This document shows, one piece after another, positions 24,894 to 37,208 of a stretch of DNA of 64,000 bases (position 1 is its first letter; the number at the start of each line of letters is the position of its first letter). A program made the translations under genes and the position numbers. The stretch is from contig WUJK01000018.1 of the NCBI GenBank assembly GCA_011317545.1, forward strand, positions 124,001 through 188,000. Reading direction: 5' to 3'. The DNA is from Coniella vitis (taxonomy: Eukaryota > Ascomycota > Sordariomycetes > Diaporthales > Schizoparmaceae). The notes beneath the pieces are model-generated. The model saw only the letters and a program-made list of their open reading frames with translations, had not been told where the DNA came from and made no database searches.

Positions 24894-26071
24894 TTTGATG
24901 GCGTCGGGGTGTGGGTGGTTGATTGTAGGTGAGCTAATACACGCTGAGTCTGTATATACGTCTTGGGACAGTAGATGTGAGGTAATGAGTTATGAACATC
25001 TTGTGACTGTATGGAGGCGATTACTACTTTATTATACAGACAAAGTAGATAACCAACTCTGGCAATAGTAGCGAAAATATAGTACTTGAACCAATATATT
25101 GGCATTCTGCATTCTGCAAGGCCCATGCATGCTACGTGTTAAGCATGGTAATGTTGCTTTCGCAAAGAAGCCCCCAGTATAGTATGTGTAAAATATTAAA
25201 GTACGATAAATTTATAGTATAACTGCGATATAATAGGCCCATTCTCAGCAGCGGGCAACAGCCCCGCCTGCCTATACTGGCACGTTGAATACGCAGAAGC
25301 ATGAAACTCCCCAGTCATCAGCTGGCCACGCCAGCCACACCTGCCGATCTGGTGTTGATTTTGGAAAGAGGTACATACCGGTGAAGGCAGCTGAGCCTAC
25401 ATACATAGCCGTATCGAAGATCGCGACAAACCTACAGCGCCCCTGAGCGCCCACGAAAATGGCGACATAGTATTGCAGGTCAAATCAACACCAGCTCAGC
25501 AAGATTTACTCTTTTCAATCACCAAAAGCGGCATTTGAAATAAAGAACTAAAGGCAAGGAGGAGAAAAGCACAAGGAAATAGCACTACATGTGCTCTTTA
25601 TTACTTAATTCCCTGGTATCTATGCAGTATCTCGTTGCTGAGATATTGCGAATCGGCCTTCCTGCGCGCTATCTTTTGTGCTAGCGCCAAGAGCGCCGAT
25701 CCGCCACTGAAGCGGCACATTCCGCGGTGGAGAGGGCCCTGAGCGGCGCGGACAGGGGGCCCGTTCTTAGCGCCCGCTACCTCCCCAAAAATTGCGGGGT
25801 CGGCGGCGGGCAGCGGGAGGGAAAAAAAAAAAAAAAAGTTCCATTGGCTTGCTTAACATTCTGAATACGACTTCATTCTTTGGCTTGCTTCAACTCGCAA
25901 CCCCACCAAGACGCCATTTCCCACCAGTTCCACGACGCCACACCATATCGACACCCCAGGTGCTCACATCGCCCGTATCCAGTCAACAAAAGCACATCAC
26001 TCTACCCCTCGACGCGGCCCAGTTCTTTGCCGATATCCCGCGCGCACTTTGCGCAAACCCATCCACCCACC
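24894..26071. promoter_or_regulatory. Divergent promoter region between CorA-like gene and NLE1
   Basis: About 1.2 kb between two divergent start codons. The half near the CorA-like gene is AT-rich; the half near NLE1 turns GC-rich at about 25690-25820 and includes a 15-A run at about 25822-25837. No independent gene is supported. Confidence 0.5.
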
Positions 26072-27770
26072 ATGGCCACCGTCGTGCCCCCGCCGTCCAA
26101 GCGCCAACGCCGCGAAGACGTCGCGCGCACCAGCACCCAAGCAGACCTGGCCGCGATCCTGCCGCCGGACCACGGCTCCTTCAAGGCGCGCTTCATCGAC
26201 GCCAGCAACGGCGCGCCGCTCGCCGACACCATCGAGATCCCGCTCGCCGACGCCTCGGAAAAGAACGTCTCCCTCCTCCTCAACACGCTCCTCGGCCGCG
26301 ACCGCGACGACTTCCTCCCCTACCGCTTCCGCATCCACATCCCCGGCACCGACATCGTCGTCGACCAGTACCCGACCGACCTCCTCGCGCTGCTGCGCGC
26401 CCACGGCGTCGCCAACCCCTTCGAAACCACAGTCACCCTCGCCGCCGAGCCGCAGGCCGTCTTCAAGGTCCAGAGCGTGACGCGCCTCGCGGCCAAGATC
26501 CCAGGCCACGGCGAGGCCATCCTCTGCGCGCAGTTCTCCCCGGCCTCGTCCGCCCTGCTCGCCACCGGCTCCGGCGACAAGACCGCCCGCATCTGGGACA
26601 CCAACACGGGCACCCCCAAGCACACCCTCAAGGGCCACACGGGCTGGGTCCTGGGCGTGGCCTGGGCGCCCGACGGCTCGCGCCTCGCCACATGCAGCAT
26701 GGACGCCACGGTGCGCGTGTGGGACCCGCGCACGGGCGCCGAGATGCCCGGCGCCGGCGGCACCTTCCGGGGCCATGCGAAGCCCACCCTCCAGCTCGCG
26801 TGGGAGCCCTTCCACCTGTGGCGCGACGGCACGGCGCGGCTCGCGAGCGCCAGCAAGGACGCCACGGTGCGCGTGTGGGTGGTGAATACAGGGCGCACCG
26901 AGCACGTGCTCAGCGGCCACAAGGGCAGCGTCACCTGCGTGCGGTGGGGAGCCGGTGGCAGCGGCACGGGGCTGATTTACACGGGATCGCACGACAAGTC
27001 CGTGCGTGTGTGGGATGCTGTCAAGGGCACGCTGGTGCACGAGCTCAAGGCGCACGCCCACTGGGTGAACCACCTTGCGCTCTCCACCGACTTTGTGCTC
27101 AAGACGGGCTTCTACGACCACACCAAGGATGTGCCCGCGACGGAGGAGGGCAAACGGGCCAAGGCCAAGGAGAGGTTTGAGAAGGCCGCCACGCAGGACG
27201 GCAAGATTGTCGAGCGCGTGGTCAGTGCCAGCGATGACTTCACCATGTTCTTGTGGGATCCCATGGGTGCAGCGGGCAAGAAGCCTGTGGCGCGCATGCT
27301 GGGACATCAGAAGCAGGTCAACCATGTGTGTTTTTCGCCAGATGGCACGGCGATTGCCAGTTGTGGGTTTGACAATCATACAAAGTTGTGGTCAGGCCGG
27401 TATGTTTTCTTTCTTCTCTTGTGACTGTTTCTTCTCTTTTCCTTATCCCCCCTTCCAGTCTAAATCCATGCTCTACCATCTACACATCCAACTAACACCC
27501 CCTCTTCCTTCCACCAGCGACGGCAAGTTCATAAACACCCTCCGCGGCCACGTCGCCCACGTCTACCAGTGCGCCTTCTCCGCCGACTCGCGCCTCCTCG
27601 TCACCTGCTCCCGCGACAACACCCTCAAGGTCTGGAACGTGCGCGCCTGCAAGCTCGCCGAGGACCTGCCGGGCCACGAGGACGAGGTCTACGCGGTGGA
27701 CTGGAGCCCCGACGGGCAAAAGGTGGGCAGTGGCGGCAAGGATAAGGCGGTGCGGTTGTGGCGGAATTAG
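26072..27770 (+). CDS. rsa4: Notchless / Rsa4 WD40 ribosome-assembly protein
   Basis: Two exons, 26072-27399 and 27518-27770, joined in phase (GTATGT donor, CCAG acceptor after a CTAAC branch site), give 526 residues, the usual length. The ATG lies in CACCATGGCC. An N-terminal basic stretch (PPPSKRQRRED) is followed by the NLE ubiquitin-like domain (about residues 38-105), then a WD40 propeller of about eight blades (for example GSGDKTARIWD, SMDATVRVWD, SASKDATVRVW, GSHDKSVRVWD, SRDNTLKVWN, GGKDKAVRLW). The protein acts in the nucleus on pre-60S particles, where its N-terminal domain is pulled by the AAA+ ATPase Rea1/Midasin to release assembly factors. This is a housekeeping gene and marks the cluster's surroundings as core genome. 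Confidence 0.95.
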
Positions 27771-28637
27771 CTTTTGTGTGTGTGTGTGTGTGTGATGCTG
27801 GTGTGTGATTGCTGAATTCACATGTGGATAAAAGGAAGGGGAAACAACAAACTGAAAGGACAACGGATAGAGAAAAAAGAAAGGTCATAGATGGATGGAT
27901 GGGATGGATGGTGGTCCTTTATCATAACCACCTACTACTAGAACATAAAAATGATACCCACGGGTCCCGGCTCTTTTTGCGGTTTGCAATACAGTCCTTT
28001 TTGAATGGAAATTCTTACCGTCTGACTCTTATCCTATCTTTGAATCTCCCCTATATATTTCACTTTCTCCCTTCTATCATCTTTGACGATGAAAAAGATA
28101 GATAACTACAAACAATACATGCAGTAAACCATCTCTGATATACAATAACACTCAAGTATCCAAACCACCCCATCAATGCTTTTGCTTTCCGCTCCGAATA
28201 AATCGTTCGGCATTCCTCACCATACACATCTTTTTCACAAATATATAAACCTCAAGAACATGCTCACCACACAATTTTCAAGATAGAAATATTTATATTT
28301 ATATATATATACCAATGTTCATTTCCATTTCCAATAAATATAAACAATTTCATCAACTCGTTCCTCCAGAAAACGCCACGCTCCACCATTTCTCGTTTCA
28401 ATCAAAAGAAATCATCAAAAAGGAAAAAGATGAAAAATGTAAGAGGAAGTAAACCAGCAAGAAAGAAACCAAGCCAAACAAGCCAAGCAATGTGTACAAA
28501 TCTCAAATTTCCTTTGTCCTTGTTTTCCATTGCCCATTTATACATGATTCATTTCCTTCTCCTGTTCTTCCTTATACACCAGTCTCGTCTCATGGTCGTA
28601 GCATCCATTCAACAATATCCATCAATCAAACCCATCA
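27771..28637. other. Convergent intergenic region between NLE1 and HAK transporter
   Basis: About 870 bases between two convergent stop codons. A short (GT)n run follows the NLE1 stop (27773-27794), then AT-rich sequence including TATATTTATATATATATACC at about 28295. It should hold both polyadenylation regions. No gene seen. Confidence 0.6.
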
Positions 28638-31600
28638 TCATATCTCCTTCACAAACCCAACCTCCATCACTCTCTCATGCGCCAGCCGCAAATTCGCAAT
28701 CTTGCCCCGCGTATTCTCCCGAATCCACAGAAACAAGGACAGGATCCCCCGCCGAAACAGCTTCGTCTCGCTGCGAATCTTCATTTGCCCCTTGCCGACA
28801 ATGTACATGATTTTCGCCGCATACGCCCGGTCGAGACGCGCCAGCTCGGCGGCCACTTGCTCGTCGCGCAACTCGATTGGTCGCTGTTTTTCGGTGTGGT
28901 GCTGGTAGTGCGGAGGGCGTGGCGAGAAGGCAGAGTGATTATGGCTGTGGTGGTTGGTAGCTGCGAGCGTGAATGAAATAGCAGGCGTGTGCGGTGGCGC
29001 CGCAGCAGGCACACCATCATCACCCGCACCAGCTTCAGCTTCTTCCGGCGCGGCAGCCGTAGTCGTAGGCGACTGCGACAAGGGGGCACCGGCCCGCTCG
29101 CCCGCTCCACCGCCCTTGAGAACATCTGCGCTCGTCGTCGTGGCAGACGACGGACTGTCCCCCGTCTGCGTCTGCGCCTGGCTATCGCTCTCGCCATGGC
29201 CCTCGATATTCTCAATCGCACTCATCTCGAGACTGTGAGCACCGACGCCGCTGTTCTTCACATCGTTGTTGCGGCCATGGTTGTCGTTGTTGTTGTTGTT
29301 GTTGTAGTTGCTGTTGGTCTCCTCCTCGCTCTCATCCGGCAGCGCAAAGCCATCGCTTGCCTGGCGAATGATAAAGGCCCTCACTTTTTCATAAATGAGA
29401 GCCGCCAAGTCAGGGGAAATCACTTCATCCATGTACCCATGCTTGACAACCAGCCGGTAGCAGCCCGGAATCGTCGTGAATTTCGACACAGAGTACCGCT
29501 CTTCATCGGGGACCGTCGGCGCCTCGACAGGGTGCAAATGGAAAAAGACCGTGACATCCATCACCGCGACGAACTTGGAGGCGAACTGCGTAAACACAGA
29601 GGGCGTCATGACACCCGTCTTGTCGAAGAAGATGCCCAGCCCGCGGATCTGCGACAACATGTCGCCGCCCCATTTCGGGGTCAGGTGCAGCTTGCCGTCC
29701 GTGGGGTCCTTCATGACGAGGTTGTTGAGCTTGAAGCGGTCTTCGGCTTCGGCGCTCCATTGGCTTTCTTTGCCGTAGCGCCAGAGCAGGAAAAGCGACG
29801 CGAGGATGGCCGAGAGGGTAAGCGTGAACCACGCACCATCGGGGACCTTGTTGAGCGCCGAGGAGAGGTACAATGCGTCGTGCAGAGCGAAAAAGAGCCA
29901 GGGCAGGATGACCATCCACGGGCGCACGCGCCAGACAATGAGGGCCACGAGGGTCACCATGCACGTGTCGAAAAAGGTAACAAACATGACGCACACGCCG
30001 TATGCGTTGCCCAGACGCGTTGTGTTGGAGTAGATGGCGGTGACGAGGATGGTACCAATCATGAGGAGCCAGTTGAGGAAAGGCACGTACAGCTGCCCGT
30101 GGAAGGTCTTGGAGGTGTGCACAACCTTGACCTGCGGGCAGTACGATAGCTTCATGATTTGGCTAATGAGCTGTGTAAAGATTGTCAGCGGGCGGAAACT
30201 CTTGGACGGTGCAATGCCCATAAAGCAGAGACGGAGGAAGAAAAAGAAAAAGAAAAGAACAACATACCTGGAACGTGGCTGTGATGATGGCCTGCGAAGC
30301 AACAATCGCAGCCAGCACGGCAACGACCAAACTTGGGTAGAGCATGCCCGGAGGCACCGAGTTGTAGAATGGGTTCGTCCACGCGGTCGGGTGAACGGCA
30401 AGGAAGGCAGCCTGCCCGGTGTAGGCGAGCAAGAGACACGGGTACGTGTAGCACATCCAGCTCAGCTGGATTGCACGCATCGAGAAGGCGCCCAAGTCGG
30501 CAAACAAGGCTTCGACACCGGTAAAGGCCAGCAAGACACCGCCAAGCATCTTCCAGCCCTCGGTTTTGTTGACAATGAAGAAGCGGAAGGCCCAGTACGG
30601 GTTGAAGGCCTTCAGAACCGAGTGGTCGTACTTGACGAGGTTGTAGATACCAAAGCCACCGTTGAAGCCGAGCCAGAGGATGACAATGGGCGCAAAGACG
30701 CTGGCAAGGCGCGACAGACCCAGTGGCTGGATGGCAAAGAGCAGCACAATGATGCCGCAGGTGGTGCCCACAACGGTCGAGGTGTCAATGTCAGGCTTGA
30801 CGACGTTCAGCCCCTGGACGGCACCGAGGATGGACTGCGCGGGCGTGAGCACGCCATCCGACAAGACCATGGACACGGCGAGCACGCCAATCGTCTTGAG
30901 AAGGCCTCGGAAGAACTTGCTATTCTCGATGGCCGAGCGAATCTTGCCGTTCACGGGCCGCAGGTTGCCAGTCAGGTGCCGTTCCATGTGAATCAGAGGT
31001 GCTTCGCGGGGGTCGCGTTCCGTTAAGTGTGCCTGGCATCCAAACACCGCATTAGTTTAGTTCAGTGCCTCTGTAACCAAGATGGGACATTCACGGTCGC
31101 TTTGAGAGACTTACAAAACGAGTTAGGAGAGAGTAGCAACTAAAGGTGCCACCCTCGCCTTCATTATCCGCGCGCAAGATGATAAAGACATATTTCAGCG
31201 TAACCATGATGGACATGGACCACAAGACAAGCGAAAGGACCATAATCACATCGTCTCTGGTCGGGTCCTTGGTGAAGGTGGACGAAAAGACGTAGAGCGG
31301 ACTGGTGCCGACATCACCGTAGATGGCGCCGATGGACTGGTAGGCAAGCCAGAGGAGCGTTGTGCCCTTGTAGATCTGCTTGACCTTTGGCTTTTCATTC
31401 TCGCGCCAGTTGTCGCCTTCTTCTTCAAAGGCCTCGGTGCGGTGTCTGTCGAGCGAGATGCTGCGCTGTGTCGTCACGCGCGAGAGCGCACGCGTCGAGT
31501 AGATGCCGCCCGCCAGTGCCGTTGTGTCGGTGCGTGTCAGTGGCCTGCACCGTGAGTCTGACTCGGAGAGCCTCAGCTCTTTGGGGTGTGTGTCCTCGGC

Positions 31601-31831
31601 GATGCGAATGGTCGCTGGCTGGGAGAGTGGCACCAGCGAATCTGGGCGCGGCGAGAAGGCCGCATTGGGATTCGGCGACAACAGGTTTGGATTTGGCGTA
31701 GGCGCATTGTTGGGATTGGGGGAAAAGTGGCCCGGGTTGGGATCTGGCGAGAAGAAGACGCTTGGATTGGGAGATTGCGCGTCTGGATGAGGCAGCTGGC
31801 CATCTGGCCGTGGCGACAGTGTGTCCGCCAT
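28638..31831 (-). CDS. hak1: KUP/HAK/KT high-affinity potassium transporter
   Basis: Three exons, 31831-31115, 31032-30268 and 30170-28638, joined in phase 0, give 1004 residues, long for the family. The family signature GDVGTSPLYVF (about residue 173) and EGEGGTFSCYSLL stand in the membrane part, which has about twelve hydrophobic helices, such as GVLAVSMVLSDGVLTPAQS. The product takes up K+ across the plasma membrane, probably with protons. The N-terminal 80 residues consist of SPNPN-like Pro/Asn repeats. The cytosolic tail has a low-complexity insert with an Asn run (about 29280-29310) and Ala/Ser/Thr-rich parts, followed by a conserved C-terminal block. Both disordered parts account for the extra length. 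No link to the metabolite cluster is apparent. Confidence 0.95.
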
Positions 31832-34108
31832 GGCTGCTCTTCGCGGTCTGGGTGTGTTTTCGGCTGCACTTGGAGTAGCAGGAGAGCCACACAGGAGATG
31901 GTTTCAACCGTTAAGCGATTGGATAGTGTGCTCGATCGTGACTGATGTGTCCGCCTCAAGTACTCGAAATTGTATGCGTGCAGCCAGACCAACAAATAGA
32001 AGAGGAAGATGAGAATGAGAACGGAGAATATAAACAAAACAGCAGACAAAAAGAATACAGAGGAAAAGAGACCGAAAAAAGGCAGCCCTCGTCTATGCCA
32101 ACATATACACGGCCCAATCAAAAAAAAATGGTGGCGGTAAGGGCTCAACGTTCAGACGCACGACTTATACCAGCGGATAGGAAGCCCTGTTCTGGCTTAG
32201 ACCACAGCGGTGGATACCGTTTGAGGGATATACTGGTATCACTGCCTAGTGATAAAGCAAGTCGCCACGACTCGTCCACGGGCCTGGAAGCTGGAAGGCG
32301 TCTGCCGGCCGTTTTATGAAATAAAATTTCACAAAAAGCAAGCGGGGCGATTGCAACGGACAGGGGAAAACGGCTATGCCTAGTCTGTTTATGCGGTGCA
32401 CCCACGGTGAGCTGCAGCATGTATGTAGTAATATCAGCAGCCAGCAGGAGGAGCGAGTGGGAGAAGGAGGAGGAGGAGGAGGAGGAGCCGCAGGAGGGGT
32501 TCTGTCGGACCAGGGGTGCCCATGGACGATGTGCAGTGCTCACGTAGGCGGTGCTGGATGGGAGAGAACCAGACCGAACCACCCCAAGGGCAGGACTAGG
32601 CAAAGTGTAAATGGCGGTCGTGATGGAGGGTCCAATGAGGGTTGGAAGGGCCCTGCTTGGACTGCCTCCATTGCTTTGTGTACGCAACGCAACTGAACCA
32701 CGCTGCCTGTGCACACTAGACCGTCGCTGCAGTGATGACTGGCATGCAGTGCTCGCCTTTGGCCGTGCCATGTGAAGAGGCACCGCCAGCGGGGGGCCTA
32801 GACAAAGACCCCGATTTAGCATCACGGCACAAGTCGCACCAGGCCGGGGTCGTGGGGGTGGTGTGGGTTGCATTGCGCTGGCGGCGCGGCAGCACATGGT
32901 AGACGGCCAGATGGCGCAGCAACAAGCACCCGCGTGGTGCCCTTTTTTTTTTTTTTCCTTTTTTTTCCTTCTTTGTCTCCAAAGTCTCGGTCCATCTCAA
33001 CTCTATTGATCCTTCCGCTGCTATTTTCTGGTGCCGTGTAGCTGACAATAGCATTGGCAGGATCCTTCTCCTGGCACCGCGTCTGACCAACCCTCGTCCT
33101 GCGGGTTCCTTTGCGCTACCAGAAAGCTGAGGCTGCTAGAAACTGGCTGGACGGGCTGGACAAGGGGCGCTGTAAGAGGACAAGCGTTCCTGGCAAGGGT
33201 CTTGAAGCTATTCCATTGCGGGAGCGCGCACTGATCTCTCAAAGAATCTGCGGACCGCCGAAGGATGCTCTCGACTCCAGGAATAACCCGCGCGCTCTCG
33301 CTGCAGCCGACACAAGTGCACACGGCCAATATGCTGACTTGGTCGTTCTCGCCATGTACATGTTCGCCTTGTGAAAAATTATCATGTCGGGGAATCGTCT
33401 CCCATCGATAGGTTCGTCGGCTGCATGGCTCACCAGAGCACGCCTTTTGTGAGCATTGTTGGACTTTGCGCCAGCCGTGCAGGCGACGATGATAACCCCA
33501 CGCTCGTGATTTTTTTGATTGGGCCACCAGTGACCCTTTTTTTTTCTTTCTTACCTAGTACTAGCTGGCTCGGTGGGCCTGTCCAAAATGTTAGATTGAG
33601 ACGGCGCGTCTTGGAAGCCGTAAGCCTCGAAAGCTTGGCCTTGGGCTCTAAACATCCCCCAGGCGCTGGAATGCTCATGTGCAATGTACTATGGTACTCT
33701 GCCATTGGACAGAAACGGCGTTCATCAGCAAAGATAAGCCACCGTCCACAGTCGATACAGTCCACGGTGATCAGTCATTCATTTGAAACACGACTGATTG
33801 TCGTCTGGCGCAGATCCCAAGTTCCCTGCTGCCTGTCGTCGGCGGCGTTGGCCCAACGTGCCAACATGAATGGTCCGAGGAGAGGAAGGCGAACAGCAAC
33901 TCCTTGGCATCCTGTGAGATCGGACGGGCGGTTCTCTCATGCAGTGAGACGGTACCACAGCAGCAGCAGCAGCCAGCCGTGGCCAGAAAAAGATCTAGCC
34001 CCTCTGCGATCCAACGGGCCCGCTGAAACGGTCAGCTCAGATATCGATCCTTTCTGGTTGGCCCAGCGAATGTCTGCACCCTTGGTGTGCATTGTTGCTC
34101 CATTCAAG

Positions 34109-34144
34109 CAGTCAGTCAGTCAGTCAGTCAGTCAGTCAGTCAGT
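34109..34144. repeat. (CAGT)n tandem repeat
   Basis: About nine CAGT units in a spacer, followed by degenerate copies to about 34175. Confidence 0.95.
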
Positions 34145-34818
34145 TAATCAGGAAGCCAGTCACTCAGCCAGCTAGTAATGCCATCAACAGCTCTGGGAAA
34201 GCACCTTGGAATGCAGAATCTGTCTGGCTTGGCTCCCAAGAATAACCGGTCATCTGTACCATGTAGCGCTTACTAAGTCAAGAACACATAATAGGTTTGT
34301 TTAGTGGTTTTGGTGCGCCGACGTTAGCCCCAGGACTTGGGCTTCTGTGTCTGATCATGTGCTCGCGTTGCCCTCCCAGCGCACTTGTCGTCGCAGCAGG
34401 GTTGGGTGGGTGCACGGCCAGTCAGGCAGTCAGTCGGTCGGCTTGCAATAGAAGGGACGAGCCGAGGTGGGCCTGCAACTGCTAACACTGGGTCCAGCGG
34501 GGTTCTAGACCGCGTACACAGTATAGTAGTCATCCCTGGGACGTCAGGAAGATGGGAGCGCTGCAGCAGAACCTTCCCATCCCATGCCATCATGATTCAG
34601 AGTTGGAGGCTGCAGTGCTGTAAGTGAAGCCAATGTAGGATCCTACCCTTTGAGTTCATCCTGCTCTGTTTCTGCACGAGGAATACAGTCTGGTTGCTGC
34701 ATTAGATGGTCGTAAAGAGAGCCGTAGCAATTGATTGTTACCGAGTAGATGTCGCTATATCTTTCTTTTTTCCATTTTCTTTTTCCAAGTTCCTGAATCC
34801 CTCCCCTCTTCTCTGTTT

Positions 34819-34856
34819 CTTCTTTTTTTTTTTCTTCTTCTTCTTCTTCTTCTTCC
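34819..34856. repeat. Poly-T plus (TTC)n tract at aminotransferase 3' end
   Basis: A T run and about eight TTC units directly beyond the aminotransferase stop codon, in its 3' untranslated region or flank. Confidence 0.9.
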
Positions 34857-34859
34857 TGT

Positions 34860-36313
34860 CTAGTCCATTTGCCCAATGCTCACATTGTTGACGCCGTTGC
34901 CAGTGGTTACAACTTCGTGTCCAGCAGCCTTGGTGCGGTCCTCCTCCGTGACCTTCAAGCACCAGCCCAGCTTGTCTTCAATCTTGCCCATTTGGATGCC
35001 CTTGAGCTGAGCCAGCAGCTTCAAGCAGAGCTCACCTGCGTCTTCCTGGGCCTCTGGGATGTAGGCGATGGTCTCCTCGCCCTTGGCCGCATCCACCGAA
35101 AGGCGGGGGTGCGACTGCAGGGTCGCTGCCAGAGATTTGGCGTCGGCCGAAGCTATCCGACGCGTGATGGAGCGGATCGGGACCAGGGAGGCGGCCGTTC
35201 CAGCCGCCATGACCTCTGTGAAGTTGGCCAGCTCGGTGTATTTGATCTAGAAGCGTTTTGTTTTCTCAGGTCAGTCGCAGTTTTCTTTCTCTTTCTCTTT
35301 CTTTCTTTCTTTCTTCTTCTTCTTCTTCTTCTTCTTTTGCCCCTTGCTGGAAGACCAGAAAACCTACCGAACGCTTTTCCACGCCCCATCCAAAACTCCT
35401 TGCAATGTCCTGCACACTTTCGCTCGTGACGCTGTTGATGACGTTTGTGGAATCGGGCACCACCACGGTGGTCTTGTCGCCGTCGACCAGCACGCCAATG
35501 AAGCCACTGGTGCTGAACTCGTCAATCTCGGTGTGGGTGGCACTGTCGAGGTGCAGCGTGATGTCGTAGCCCTCGGAGCGAGCCTTGTCCGTCCACCGCA
35601 GGACAGGCGCGTAGTTGCCGCCGACCTTGGCGCTGCCGGTGCCATTGGGCGCCGCGCGGTCAAAGTCCTCGAGGATGAGGCAGCGCACCGGGTGCACGCC
35701 GTGGTAGACGCCCGTGGGCACCACGTACACACAGAACGTGTACTCCTCGGGCGGCGACAGGCCCAGCTGCGCGCTGGAGCCGTACATCTGCGGGCGGATG
35801 TACATGGCAGCGCCCGTCTCGTGGGGCGGCACCCACTCCGCATTGAGGGCGACGGCCGCGCGGCAGGCCTCGATGAAGGTCTCGACAGGCAGCGGGGGCA
35901 TCGAGATGAACGCGGCGCTGTGCTGCATGCGCGCGGCGTTGCGGTCCGGGCGGAAGATTTGGATGTCCTGGTCGCCGGGCGTGCGGAAGGCCTTGAGCCC
36001 CTCGTAGGCTTGCTGGCCGTAGTTGAGCGCGGGCGCCATGCCGTGGATGCGCATGTAGGGATCCGTCACGAACTGCAGAGGCGTCCATTTACCGGTCTTG
36101 AGCGAGTAGTGGGTTTCGATGTGGCCGTTGACTGTGAAAGGGGGGGGGAAGAGGCAGAAGAGCAAAGCAAGTTAGCCTAGCCACAGGACACACGCACAGT
36201 TATTAACAGGAACCGCAGGAGTAGATGGACTTGCCCTCTCGCATGCGGAAGCCCACATTGGCCCAGTCGAGCGTGTCGGAGGGCCGGGGCGGGAAGGCGG
36301 TGGAAGAAGCCAT
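34860..36313 (-). CDS. Class IV aminotransferase, branched-chain / ToxF-like
   Basis: Three exons: 36313-36235, 36131-35368 and 35246-34860, giving about 409 residues. Fold type IV PLP enzyme: ALNYGQQAYEGLKAFR (substrate region), the Schiff-base Lys in SAKVGGNYAP (about residue 193), FSTSGFIGVLVDG, and the C-terminal phosphate-binding TAASLVPIRSI. It moves amino groups between branched-chain 2-oxo acids and glutamate. The start is the first in-frame ATG; no clear mitochondrial leader is seen, so a cytosolic place is likely. Intron 1 (36132-36234) needs a GC donor (GCAAGT) to keep frame; intron 2 (35247-35367) is ordinary but filled with CTT repeats. The shape resembles the family that includes ToxF of the HC-toxin cluster, so a role in specialised metabolism is possible, though the gene lies over 15 kb from the PKS cluster behind core genes. 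Confidence 0.9.
35279..35338. repeat. (CTTT)n/(CTT)n tract inside aminotransferase intron 2
   Basis: On the plus strand a run of TTTC units passes into about eight TTC units, all inside the 121-base intron. On the transcribed strand it is a purine-rich GAA tract lying between the donor and the acceptor. Confidence 0.9.
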
Positions 36314-37208
36314 GAGGGACGTAATAATGCTCGAGATGCTTTCTTTGGGTGGCTTTGGTCGTGATGCCTCTTCGTCGTGGTGGTGAGGGGTGCACCGAGG
36401 TAAGTTCTCAAGAAGCAGCAACCGTCAGTTTTGAAGTGCGTCCAGCTCCGTCAGCGTCCACGAGAGCACGTCGCAAGTGCGCAGAGACTCTGTGGGGATG
36501 AGGGTGGGAACGGGGGCTGTTTCTTTCAAGTAATGAAAATTGCAGCTTGGGTGGGTAGCTCCGATTGCGGGGCGATTCCCAGACATCTGGGGCAGCCACA
36601 TGGTGAACTGCAGGGTGCTTGACAGGCGGCAACGGGCAGTGGGGGGGGCAGAGTTGGTGTAGCGGGTAGCTACAGGCACCACAGGCACAGAGCACATGCT
36701 AGAGTATCACTGTAGCGCGGTGAGTTACAGCACATGTACGGGCTACTGTGTACCTAGGTACCATCACCTCCGTAGGCGGCGGACGGGTACGCGACCCACC
36801 ACACCCCGGCTTGGCAGCTGCACTGCGCCGGCCGCAACGTCATGGTACAAGATCTTTGCACGTTTTCACAAACTGCCAAAAACAGACTCGCGATGGCCTC
36901 ACTGCAACTCGCTGGCCAAGTTCTTCCTTGTTGTTGGTGCAAACACGCAATTAAAGATGAGCACTGCTTCCGTCAAATCATTCAATTCTATGCGTTACAG
37001 GGATTATACTATGTTGAAACCGCTTGTCTCCAAACGCATGCCTCTCAGAATCAGAACTCCAACCCAAACCAACCAACTCCGTTAGCCCAGCAAAAACACG
37101 GCAGCCACCCAGAATGACGAAAGTAGCGAGCATATAGAAACACCGAGAATAAGAGCATCAGAAGAACATGCAATCAGCGTCCGAACCCCACCAGAACGGC
37201 TCCCAGTC
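36314..37208. promoter_or_regulatory. Aminotransferase promoter and Clr5-gene 3' flank
   Basis: About 0.9 kb between the aminotransferase start and the stop of the Clr5-domain gene, both on the minus strand. It contains the palindromic TACCTAGGTA at about 36751. Only short chance frames are present. Confidence 0.5.

Larger units (their letters stand above)
31832..34859. other. 3-kb spacer upstream of HAK gene, no supported gene
   Basis: Lies between the HAK start and the aminotransferase stop. Open frames of about 250 codons exist at 32145-32897 (minus) and 33371-34147 (plus), but both read as chance translations: no hydrophobic core, motif or codon bias, and the latter ends in the CAGT repeat. 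The region should contain the HAK promoter and leader (purine/pyrimidine-rich at about 31990-32080) and repeats listed separately. Confidence 0.5.

Noticed and set aside
32145..32897. Minus-strand frame of about 250 codons upstream of the HAK gene
   Set aside because: Low-complexity Ser/Pro/Arg composition with no domain, and it spans the presumed HAK promoter and GGA repeats.
33371..34147. Plus-strand frame of about 258 codons
   Set aside because: It ends in the CAGT microsatellite read as SVSQ repeats, and shows no motif or codon preference.
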